NCBI GenBank assembly: GCA_032251335.1
Contig: JAVVDW010000008.1
Location: 1-64,000, forward strand
DNA from: UM-FILTER-40-17 sp032251335
GTDB lineage: Bacteria > Bacteroidota > Bacteroidia > Flavobacteriales > Flavobacteriaceae
Reading direction: 5' to 3'
DNA length: 64,000 bases
A program made the translations under genes and the position numbers. This document shows, in pieces, positions 25,363 to 32,099 of the stretch. The notes beneath the pieces are model-generated. The model was not told the origin of the DNA, did not search any database, and saw only the letters and a list, made by a program, of their open reading frames with translations. The first letter of the stretch is position 1. Each line of letters starts with the position of its first letter.

Positions 25363-25608
25363 CTATTTTTTGAGCCAGCCCAAAAGCGCGCTGTTTGAAA
25401 GTTTCTGATTTACTTTCTCAGTTTTTGACAAGACTGATTTTTTGACCTTTACGGTGCTTCCATCTGGTTTGAGCAATACTTCATAGGCCTCGTCTTCTGT
25501 ACTAGAATCCGAAGAAGTATCCATGGCGGAAGCTACAAAAGGGATCAAGAAACTACTGCCTAGCAATGGAAAGAACCTGCGGCGTGTGAATTTTTCAGAC
25601 TTTTTCAT
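25363..25608 (-). CDS. Small twin-arginine leader protein of the redox operon
   Basis: 81 residues. It starts with a Tat-like TRRRFFPLLGSSFL segment, then a Ser/Asp/Glu-rich linker, then EVLLKPDGSTVKVKKSVL. That last piece lines up with VELMTTDGTLVQVPKSEL in the adjacent iron-sulfur protein, sharing the DG..V.V.KS.L pattern, so the gene may derive from, or mimic, that N-terminus. No cysteine is present, so it carries no cluster. It lies 17 bp before the iron-sulfur gene. A chaperone or structural role in complex assembly is conceivable, but no function is known to me. Confidence 0.75.
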   Translation of the reverse strand: MKKSEKFTRRRFFPLLGSSFLIPFVASAMDTSSDSSTEDEAYEVLLKPDGSTVKVKKSVLSKTEKVNQKLSNSALLGWLKK

Positions 25609-25642
25609 GTCAAATAGGAAATTTTAGGTTAGTTGAAGTTTT

Positions 25643-26494
25643 CTAGAAGTACCACAAGCGGGTGATGTTGAACCCGATAAGGAAATCTCCTTTGAAAAAA
25701 TTATTTTGGTTAAACATGATGTTTTGTTGCGGGACGATGCCTTTGTAGTTAGCAATAAATAATTGGAAAGCATGCGATCCGGTAGAGAATTCAAAACCGA
25801 CACCAATACCCGGGTCGGGTGAGCTGACTTCGTATGTATTGATGGGCTGGGTGTATTCTGCCATAAAGTTAATAGACGGTGTCAGTTTTAAGCGACCACC
25901 TACGGCAACGGCAAACATATCGTTGCGCATCTCGCTTTCTACGGCGTTGAAATGTGACCAACTAGGGGTTACAAACATTGAGAATGTTCGGCTAAATCGG
26001 CGTGCTATAATCAATGAGTTATGACTTGAATACCGGTCTTGGGTGTTGAAGAAATTCTCTTTTTTTCGGGCATCTACCGTAAAATTTCCATAGTAAGAAA
26101 CACTTACCGGCATTTCATTGCCTCTGGTTTGTCTGAACAGCGCAAGTTTTAACTGAAAATCTTGTAGTCTGCTGTCTTTGGTAGTTCCATAACCCACGGT
26201 AATGCGATCGGTAATGGCATAATTGAATGCGATGCGAATATTGGCCGGTCCCCAAATGCCAATCAAATCATTATCGCCACCGTTGACCAAACCAAAGCGG
26301 TGATTCATCACCATTTCGAATGCGCCTTTGTTGAAAAGCACGTTGGTTTGGTTGTCAATAAGTGCTGAACTGTCAAATGCGGGCCGTTCGAGCTGGGGTT
26401 TTTCTTTGACTTCTTCTTTAACTTCTTCCTCTTGGCAATAAGCCAAAGGTGTGATGAGAAGCAGCAAAAACAATATGAAGGGATAACTTTTCAT
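25643..26494 (-). CDS. DUF5777-type outer-membrane beta-barrel protein
   Basis: 283 residues from the ATG at 26494. A longer frame would start inside the preceding gene and lack a proper leader. The signal peptide MKSYPFILFLLLL ends near YCQEEE, followed by an acidic/lysine stretch. The rest is alternating beta-strand sequence, with the C-terminal residue F (ITRLWYF) typical of outer-membrane barrels. DUF5777 proteins are recurrent in Bacteroidota next to cytochromes. Here it lies between two cytochrome lipoproteins and the inner-membrane module, so it could form a pore or docking site for electron transfer across the outer membrane. That role is inference. Confidence 0.75.
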   Translation of the reverse strand: MKSYPFILFLLLLITPLAYCQEEEVKEEVKEKPQLERPAFDSSALIDNQTNVLFNKGAFEMVMNHRFGLVNGGDNDLIGIWGPANIRIAFNYAITDRITVGYGTTKDSRLQDFQLKLALFRQTRGNEMPVSVSYYGNFTVDARKKENFFNTQDRYSSHNSLIIARRFSRTFSMFVTPSWSHFNAVESEMRNDMFAVAVGGRLKLTPSINFMAEYTQPINTYEVSSPDPGIGVGFEFSTGSHAFQLFIANYKGIVPQQNIMFNQNNFFKGDFLIGFNITRLWYF

Positions 26495-26544
26495 GTCATT
26501 GTGTATTTTGTTTGGTTTTATAAACCTGTTGTATATTGGGTTGA

Positions 26545-26925
26545 TCAGTTGTCTAAAGCACCTTCTAAAATCCATTGTCTGACAATGTTGATGCGTTGAG
26601 AAGTCATTGGATTTCCGGGAGGCATCAGTGATACGCCTCCATCACCGGTAAGCGATTTAAAAAGTATGCTGGCATCGGGGTCGCCTGGGATAACCCAGCC
26701 GTCGTTCAACAGTACATTGAATGAGTTTGCAGCTCTCAAATCGGGGGGCGTATCGCCTTCGTGGCAACTCACACAACTCTGGTTCCAAATAGGTTGCACG
26801 TCAGCAGCGTAGGAAACACCATCCGGTAGTGGTACGAAGACTTCTTCGGGTAAGGTATCGTAGTAGCACGATACGCTGGTGAAACTTACAAGCATTCCGA
26901 GGATTATGATGGGTATTTTTTTCAT
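26545..26925 (-). CDS. Monohaem cytochrome c lipoprotein
   Basis: 126 residues. The leader ends FTSVSC, with C20 as the likely lipid site. One haem motif, CVSCH, lies around residues 51-55, and the methionine of SLMPPGNP is a plausible sixth ligand. The spacing and the RINIVRQWILEGA end resemble the planctomycete-type cytochrome C domain. Expected on the periplasmic or outer membrane face. Second gene of the operon, after a 209-bp gap that holds a long stem-loop. Confidence 0.85.
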   Translation of the reverse strand: MKKIPIIILGMLVSFTSVSCYYDTLPEEVFVPLPDGVSYAADVQPIWNQSCVSCHEGDTPPDLRAANSFNVLLNDGWVIPGDPDASILFKSLTGDGGVSLMPPGNPMTSQRINIVRQWILEGALDN

Positions 26926-27051
26926 CGGTTGATATTTATTGTTTTTAACTTTTCAGGTGTAATGCCATGTTAATCAAATTTTTGGTTTGATCATTACTCC
27001 ATTTGGCATTTCACAAAAGAATATTTATAGTAAATCCTGGTGTATTTATTA

Positions 27052-27110
27052 AACAGCCTCAATCCTAAACTTTACCTCGTCTTGTTAATCCGTTCGGGAT
27101 TAAGGCTGTT
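27052..27110 (-). promoter_or_regulatory. Long stem-loop inside the redox operon
   Basis: AACAGCCTCAATCC (27052-27065) pairs with GGATTAAGGCTGTT (27097-27110) over 14 bp with one mismatch and a 31-nt loop. A nested AATCC-GTTCG-GGATT hairpin (27087-27101) is mutually exclusive with it. It lies directly after the hexahaem gene. Only a weak T-rich tail follows, so it could be a leaky terminator or an mRNA-stabilising end that lets the first gene be made in excess. Confidence 0.55.
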
Positions 27111-27134
27111 CTCAAAATAGTTTGGTTGACATTT

Positions 27135-28178
27135 CTAGTTTGGTGCAGGGTTGTTGTCTAAATACTCTATGGTATTGACTAATAAAGCTTTAGCATATTC
27201 GTAGTTGTGTACACCTAGGGTTTGGTCTTCCACTAAATAAATTCTATTCCAATATGCGCTCACCAAATTTATAGGGAAGTCACCAGTAAAGTTACGCCCG
27301 TTATCAGGATTCATTATACCTCTGTCTATCAAGCGAGTTTCCAATTGGGTTATTAAATCTTCAATTTCTGTTCTAACGCCGTTTATATTAAAGTCTGTAG
27401 CACCCGGGTGACATTGTTGGCAAGTCACAATATTTGGCTTCATAGTGTGGATACCTACTTCGTCTCCTGCTGGGCCCATGTGACATTCTACACAAGAAGA
27501 TAAGCTTTTGTGTGGGTTACTTCCTGGGTTAGGATAAGGCATGGAGCCGGGAATTTCAACCCCTTGAATACCCTCCAGCGTCATAGATTGTGGTCCGTGG
27601 TGAGGGCCAAAACGGCTGCTAGTAATGGTAAAGATACCGTCGCCATCATCTTCTGGTTTAAGCTCACGCGGTTGGTGACAGTTAACACACAGGTTACTGG
27701 AATCGTTCCAGCTAACCATAATAGAAGGGTCGGTTACCATCAAAGGTACTTGGTCTTCTTTAAACCTGAGTGCAAAATCTTGTCCGTCTCTTTCAAAATC
27801 AAAGGTGTCATGATCGCTGTGGCAAGTTGTACAAGTGATGCGGGTTGGAAATTCAGGTGCAACTCTTGGTTCGGCCAAGCCTGTTTCCATCACCTCAACA
27901 AAACCTTCGTTGGAGTGGCAACGCGCACAAGAAACGCTGTTGCCTCGGGCAAAAGTTGTGCCGCTTCCGTGTGATGAAAGAAGATAGGCATCTGTAATAG
28001 AATCTCTGTGCTGGGTGTTGTGACAGGCCAAGCAAGAGGCTGTTCCATCTACGCCGTCCACGCCATCTATACCGTCTGCACCGGGAGGGCCAATCAGTGC
28101 GTTATCGCTGGTACATGACGCCATAAAGACCAGCAAAAAAAGTACGGTAAGCGCTGAAAAGAATTTGTTAGTTTTCAT
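27135..28178 (-). CDS. Hexahaem cytochrome c lipoprotein with a collagen-like spacer
   Basis: 347 residues. The lipoprotein leader ends MASC (C22). A collagen-like Gly-X-Y stretch, GPPGADGIDGVDGVDG, runs from 30 to 45. Six CxxCH haem motifs follow at 49-53, 84-88, 116-120, 164-168, 229-233 and 253-257, then a helical C-terminus without haems. Many extra histidines (for example H192-H194) can serve as distal ligands. The class resembles multihaem c552/c554 or octahaem-type folds, but I cannot assign a specific enzyme. First gene of the operon and so probably the most abundant product. Likely attached to a membrane by lipid, with the collagen-like part as a spacer. Confidence 0.88.
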   Translation of the reverse strand: MKTNKFFSALTVLFLLVFMASCTSDNALIGPPGADGIDGVDGVDGTASCLACHNTQHRDSITDAYLLSSHGSGTTFARGNSVSCARCHSNEGFVEVMETGLAEPRVAPEFPTRITCTTCHSDHDTFDFERDGQDFALRFKEDQVPLMVTDPSIMVSWNDSSNLCVNCHQPRELKPEDDGDGIFTITSSRFGPHHGPQSMTLEGIQGVEIPGSMPYPNPGSNPHKSLSSCVECHMGPAGDEVGIHTMKPNIVTCQQCHPGATDFNINGVRTEIEDLITQLETRLIDRGIMNPDNGRNFTGDFPINLVSAYWNRIYLVEDQTLGVHNYEYAKALLVNTIEYLDNNPAPN

Positions 28179-28259
28179 TGTAAATCTGCTTTAGTTTATT
28201 TTTAAAAATAGTATTCATTTAATTTTGTGTAAAGTTCCTAATCGCACGAAATAAAAAAC

Positions 28260-28273
28260 ATGACAATTGTCAT
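28260..28273. promoter_or_regulatory. 14-bp perfect palindrome upstream of the redox operon
   Basis: ATGACAATTGTCAT is a perfect palindrome, centred 88 bp before the hexahaem ATG and about 70 bp from a weak promoter (TTTA-N19-TATTTTTA on the minus strand, -7 at 28203-28210). A CRP/FNR-family activator site is one reading. The rest of the 318-bp divergent gap (28179-28496) is very AT-rich. Confidence 0.45.
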
Positions 28274-28432
28274 ATCCTTAAAAAAAACTTAAATACCATT
28301 AAAATAATTAAGGATAAAAAAGTCTTTTATTTATTTTATTCAACAATCGAGAAAAAAAATGAAAAACTAGCCGAGATGATAAAGAACAATTAGATTCGTC
28401 TAAATTAACAAATGTTTATGAAAAATCCTAAA

Positions 28433-28463
28433 TTTGTTTCCGTTTTATAAATGTTTACTTTTA
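28433..28463 (+). promoter_or_regulatory. Candidate promoter TTTG-N19-TACTTTTA
   Basis: A -33 TTTG and a -7 TACTTTTA (one mismatch) lie at the exact 19-nt spacing, about 34 nt before the ATG at 28497. The spacing supports that ATG over an upstream TTG within the -33 box. Confidence 0.5.
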
Positions 28464-28496
28464 CACTTTTACAAACGCCTTTATCTCATTTTAAAA

Positions 28497-29072
28497 ATGT
28501 TGCATCCATCAATTTTTGCAAGAAATTTATTTTATGGCTTCGCCTTTTTTATTCAGAGCTTTCTGATGCTAGGACAACAAGCACCCAAAGAAAATTTTAG
28601 TTACGAAGCCGATAAAGTGAATTGGCAACAAGTGTTTGTCAAAGAAAACTTAGCGGCAGATTCGCTTAAAGCAGCCTTTAAGGAGTTGATTTTGCCGCGT
28701 TGGAAGCATACATCGTTGGCCTCAACGGCAGAAGGCTTTACCTTTCATGTGACAGACGGCGTCATCGATTTTAAAAAATACGGTGGCAGTAATCTTTCCA
28801 TAGGCCTTTTTGCGAAACAAGGACATGCTTTTGACGTACTTGCCGAATTTAGAGATGGCAGGTACAGAATTCGTGTTTTTAATATTGAAAACATCGAAAT
28901 GCGGATGGAATCTGTCAACCAACCTATTGAAGAGTCTGTCATTAAAAGAGATGGTACTTTTTACGACTCTAAAATGGTCAATAAGGGACTGCGTGTGCTC
29001 AATGCGTATTTTACGGAACAATTTACGCTGCCGGAACGCGCAAAAAAATCGAACAAAAAAGACGATTGGTAA
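28497..29072 (+). CDS. Exported or anchored hypothetical protein
   Basis: 191 residues from the ATG at 28497, chosen because a promoter overlaps the longer frame. The N-terminal hydrophobic segment (about 8-25) ends MLGQQA, which looks like a signal peptide. The mature part is mixed alpha/beta with no recognised motif and ends in a lysine-rich tail. It is convergent with the DUF6503 gene, with only two bases between the stops. I do not recognise a family. Confidence 0.6.
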   Translation: MLHPSIFARNLFYGFAFFIQSFLMLGQQAPKENFSYEADKVNWQQVFVKENLAADSLKAAFKELILPRWKHTSLASTAEGFTFHVTDGVIDFKKYGGSNLSIGLFAKQGHAFDVLAEFRDGRYRIRVFNIENIEMRMESVNQPIEESVIKRDGTFYDSKMVNKGLRVLNAYFTEQFTLPERAKKSNKKDDW

Positions 29073-29074
29073 AC

Positions 29075-29878
29075 CTAATCAACCACCGTGGTTGCGCCCT
29101 CGGGCTTTTCAAAGATACGCCGATTGGGAATGGTGTCAGAAACTTGAATATCTGTAAAAGTAACGCCGTTAGTCATTTTGCCCAATTTTCCATCTTTGTA
29201 TTCGTGCCACTCCAGCCTTGTGGGCAGCAGTAATCCGTGAAATACTTGCCATCCCGCATAATGAATATAGCTTACCTTGTCGCTGGGTTCGCCGCTAAAA
29301 AAAGTAACCGTATAGCCCAACCAAGCCATACGGCCCGTTTCCGGGTGATAATACAAAAAATAATTGTCTTCCGGGGTATCGCCTACCTCTGCTTCGAAAG
29401 ATATTTTTAATCCCTTATAAAGGGTGTCTTGATAGACCAAATCTTCAGCCGGCTCATAGATGACACCCGGGTCGCCTAGTACAAAAGGCATCGCGTAAAA
29501 GTAAAACATCAGGTTGTGATAAAATTTGGGATTGCCTTTGAAATAGGTAGAATCTTGTTTAATCCAAACCTCCTTGCCGTCAAAACCAAGGCTGAATTTG
29601 TCCGTGTGGATTCTGTCTTTTCGCGACCGTAAATCTATTTGGTGTATTTCATTGCCATCGGGTTTGGGAAGTGTAAAGGTCAAATATTGCTGTTTGGCCC
29701 AATGAGCGTAACCCCCATGTGCTTTAAAAACACGGTCTATATTGGCTGGAAACGTTCGGTTTACTACAACTTCTTTTGCGGTTTTTTCCAAAACTTTGGT
29801 CTTTTCATTTTTATCTTGGCATGATACGAAGCCAATCAAAAGGAATAGAAGTGAGAAAATGAAGGTTTTTGCGGTCAT
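29075..29878 (-). CDS. DUF6503-type lipoprotein
   Basis: 267 residues from the ATG at 29878; the longer frame adds 43 residues without a leader. The signal ends LIGFVSCQDK, with C20 as the likely lipid site. The mature part (FPANIDRVFKAHGGYAHWAKQQYLTF and later LDDFYLYYHPET-like strands) matches DUF6503, a Bacteroidota family related in shape to outer-membrane lipoprotein sorting proteins such as LolA. Function unknown. Single gene. Confidence 0.75.
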   Translation of the reverse strand: MTAKTFIFSLLFLLIGFVSCQDKNEKTKVLEKTAKEVVVNRTFPANIDRVFKAHGGYAHWAKQQYLTFTLPKPDGNEIHQIDLRSRKDRIHTDKFSLGFDGKEVWIKQDSTYFKGNPKFYHNLMFYFYAMPFVLGDPGVIYEPAEDLVYQDTLYKGLKISFEAEVGDTPEDNYFLYYHPETGRMAWLGYTVTFFSGEPSDKVSYIHYAGWQVFHGLLLPTRLEWHEYKDGKLGKMTNGVTFTDIQVSDTIPNRRIFEKPEGATTVVD

Positions 29879-30110
29879 AAAAGCGGTTTTTTGGTTTGTT
29901 TTTTTGGTTGATATTTCAGGTTTCTTAAATTCTTGGTTCACTTCAAAATTAAGAAAAATATTTTTGTTGACCTGCAACGTGTTGCGTATATGGTCTGTGG
30001 CGGGCAAACAAGCGCTAACTTTTCGGATTAGTAATTGCGTTCATAAAAATACAAAAACTTTCGATTTAGCACTTATTCCGCCATAAACTATGCTGCTGTG
30101 TGCATTTTTG

Positions 30111-30407
30111 TTATTCCGTTATTCTTTTTTTTAAATCCATTCTTTCGTGCAATATTCTCGTTATCTCAACATAATTTTCATTTGTCCTATAGAATATTAC
30201 GTGTCGATTTGCTTTCATTCCAAGTAGTTGCGTTGATATTCCTTCGTAGATTTTTCCTAAATCTGGGTTTTTCGCAATTTCCTGACAGTTAGAGATTAAT
30301 TCCTCGTAATGTTTGTCGGCTTGATTTTCCGACCAAACCTCAAATGTATATTCCCAAATCTTTGACAAATCCTCGGCCGCTTTGTTTGTCAGTTTATATT
30401 CAGCCAT
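30111..30407 (-). CDS. parE: ParE/RelE-family toxin
   Basis: 98 residues with the compact ParE fold: an N-terminal helix pair with the AEDLSKIWEYT pattern, a short beta sheet, and the HVIFYRTNENYVEITRILHERMD end that marks the RelE/ParE superfamily. ParE proteins poison DNA gyrase, though RelE-like mRNA cleavage cannot be excluded. Its start overlaps the end of the ParD-type antitoxin gene by 8 bp, the usual arrangement. Confidence 0.88.
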   Translation of the reverse strand: MAEYKLTNKAAEDLSKIWEYTFEVWSENQADKHYEELISNCQEIAKNPDLGKIYEGISTQLLGMKANRHVIFYRTNENYVEITRILHERMDLKKRITE

Positions 30408-30651
30408 TAGAGTGCTTTTTCGCTTTTAAAGAATCAAGATGCTTTTTAGGGTCAAAATCGTGAGCAATTCCGCTATCAATTCCCTCTTGGATAGCTTTTT
30501 TCAGTGCAATTACTTTACTTTCTTCTTCTTCTAAAAGTCTTAATCCTGCACGAATAACTTCACTAACATTTTTAAATCTACCTTCTCTTATTCGGCTTTG
30601 AACGAATTGGTCAAAATGATTTCCGAGTGATACTGATGTGTTTTTGTTCAT
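30400..30651 (-). CDS. parD: ParD-type antitoxin
   Basis: 83 residues. The N-terminal half is a ribbon-helix-helix domain (SVSLGNHFDQFVQSRIREGRFKNVSEVIRAGLRLLE), which binds DNA as a dimer. The acidic C-terminal part neutralises the toxin. It is upstream of and overlaps parE. An inverted repeat in its promoter, ATACCAA-AAA-TTGGTAT, is the likely operator for autoregulation. Confidence 0.9.
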   Translation of the reverse strand: MNKNTSVSLGNHFDQFVQSRIREGRFKNVSEVIRAGLRLLEEEESKVIALKKAIQEGIDSGIAHDFDPKKHLDSLKAKKHSNG

Positions 30652-30669
30652 TTGAATACTAATTTAATT

Positions 30670-30700
30670 CAAAAATACCAAAAATTGGTATGTAAGCAAA
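30670..30700 (-). promoter_or_regulatory. parDE promoter with an embedded operator
   Basis: On the minus strand TTTG (30697-30700) is followed after exactly 19 nt by TATTTTTG (30670-30677), a full Bacteroidota consensus promoter. The perfect inverted repeat ATACCAA-N3-TTGGTAT at 30675-30691 lies between the two boxes and overlaps the -7 box by 3 bp, so a bound antitoxin would exclude RNA polymerase. Confidence 0.75.
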
Positions 30701-31013
30701 TTTTTCCTCAAATTGCACACATCCTATAAATAGCCAATATAAAAAATGCTTTGTTTTTTAGAATCAAAACCGGGGCATTTTGATTATTTTTGTTTTTTGT
30801 CGGGTCTTTATAAGAAAATGTGCGTCTAATCAGTCAATTATTGATAGAAACATCAGTTAGTTTACAGAGAAGTTTTTACTGCGCTCGACAAAAAAATAAA
30901 TTTAAAGAATTTAAAAAGAACTATTTAAAGAGCCCATTTTACAAACCTAAGTAAGCAAAGTAAATAAATGGAATTTGATAGTTATTTCAACAAAACACAA
31001 AAACAAATCTAAA
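30701..31013. other. Intergenic stretch before menE
   Basis: Just over 300 bp of AT-rich sequence between the divergent parDE and menE transcripts. A short CTGCGCTCGACA word near 30878 matches the core shared by the two hairpin-repeat families, but the surrounding repeat is absent. No other feature is seen. Confidence 0.4.
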
Positions 31014-32066
31014 ATGAAAGTAACGCCTGAAAATATCCACAACCGTTTTCAACTCAACGGTTTCCATTTTGACAGAGACGGACTCCAACAAGTAGCCTAT
31101 AGCTTTGTTAAAGAAGGTGACCATTACGAACAAGAAGCCGGTCGTTTTTTGATGGATTGGCTCGATGACAAACCATATATAGAAGTGATGACATCCGGTT
31201 CTACAGGAAAACCAAAGCCCATTCAAATTCCCAAACAGCAAATGGTGGACAGTGCCTTAGCAACAGGCGATTTTTTTGGAGTAACCGTAGGCCACAGCGG
31301 ACTTATGTGTCTGCCTGCATCCTATATAGCCGGTAAAATGATGTTTGTTCGTGCTTTCATTTTGGGACTCAATGTGGAATTGGTAACGCCTTCTTCACAT
31401 CCATTAGACCCAAACTCAGATACAACTTATGATTTTGGTGCCATGGTGCCCTTGCAAGCCCTCAATAGCTTTGACCAGCTGCACCGAATTGGTACGCTCT
31501 TGGTTGGCGGCGGCAGGCTTTCGGATGCGGCTCGTGAAAAACTCAAAACGGCACCATGTGAAATTTATGAAACCTTCGGAATGACGGAAACCGTAACCCA
31601 TTTTGCGGCTCGAAACATTAAAACAGAGCCCTTTTTTAAAACCATGGAAGGTGTAAAAGTTCAGGCAGATGCCGAGGGCAAACTCATTGTAAAAATGCCT
31701 TGGATGGAAGAGGCCGTGCACACTACGGATGTGGTCAGAATCATTTCAGACTCATCGTTTGACTGGCTAGGCAGGGCTGACTATGTGATCAATAGCGGCG
31801 GCGTAAAGTTGCATCCGGAACAAATTGAACCCAAACTGGAAAGTCACATAACTGAAAGATTTTTTGTGACCGGTATTCCCTGCGACGTTTTAGGCGAGAA
31901 AACTGTCCTAGTTATAGAAGGGACAGAGAGAAACTTACCCGAAGAAGTTTTTGCCGATTTGACAGACTTTGAAAAGCCCAAACACATCTATTTTGTACCT
32001 GAATTTCAAACATCCTCAAGCGGTAAAGTACGACGCGCGGCAACCTTAGATACTTTAAAACTATAA
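31014..32066 (+). CDS. menE: o-Succinylbenzoate-CoA ligase-like AMP-forming enzyme (MenE)
   Basis: 350 residues from the ATG at 31014; a longer frame from 30975 adds a basic stretch not seen in homologues. This is the short acyl-adenylate-forming enzyme typical of Bacteroidota MenE. The P-loop-like TSGSTGKPKP lies near residue 58, LLVGGGRLS near 165, the adenylate-binding YETFGMTET near 185, and the conserved lysine region SSSGKVRRAA at the end. MenE activates o-succinylbenzoate in menaquinone synthesis, the quinone the NrfD-type complex would use. Other men genes are not in the window, so the assignment rests on length and motifs. Confidence 0.82.
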   Translation: MKVTPENIHNRFQLNGFHFDRDGLQQVAYSFVKEGDHYEQEAGRFLMDWLDDKPYIEVMTSGSTGKPKPIQIPKQQMVDSALATGDFFGVTVGHSGLMCLPASYIAGKMMFVRAFILGLNVELVTPSSHPLDPNSDTTYDFGAMVPLQALNSFDQLHRIGTLLVGGGRLSDAAREKLKTAPCEIYETFGMTETVTHFAARNIKTEPFFKTMEGVKVQADAEGKLIVKMPWMEEAVHTTDVVRIISDSSFDWLGRADYVINSGGVKLHPEQIEPKLESHITERFFVTGIPCDVLGEKTVLVIEGTERNLPEEVFADLTDFEKPKHIYFVPEFQTSSSGKVRRAATLDTLKL

Positions 32067-32099
32067 TGATTCTCTAACAAAATTATTCAACCAAACGAT

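Noticed and set aside
21822..28178. Complete Alternative Complex III or nitrite reductase (Nrf) operon
   Set aside because: Alternative Complex III has a fused molybdopterin-like/iron-sulfur ActB and two NrfD-type proteins; Nrf needs a pentahaem NrfA with a CxxCK active site. Neither is seen: there is one NrfD protein and all six motifs of the large cytochrome are CxxCH.
28274..28330. CCTTAA...TTAAGG inverted words near the redox promoter
   Set aside because: Only six bases per arm in very AT-rich sequence, which is expected by chance. The adjacent 14-bp palindrome is much stronger.
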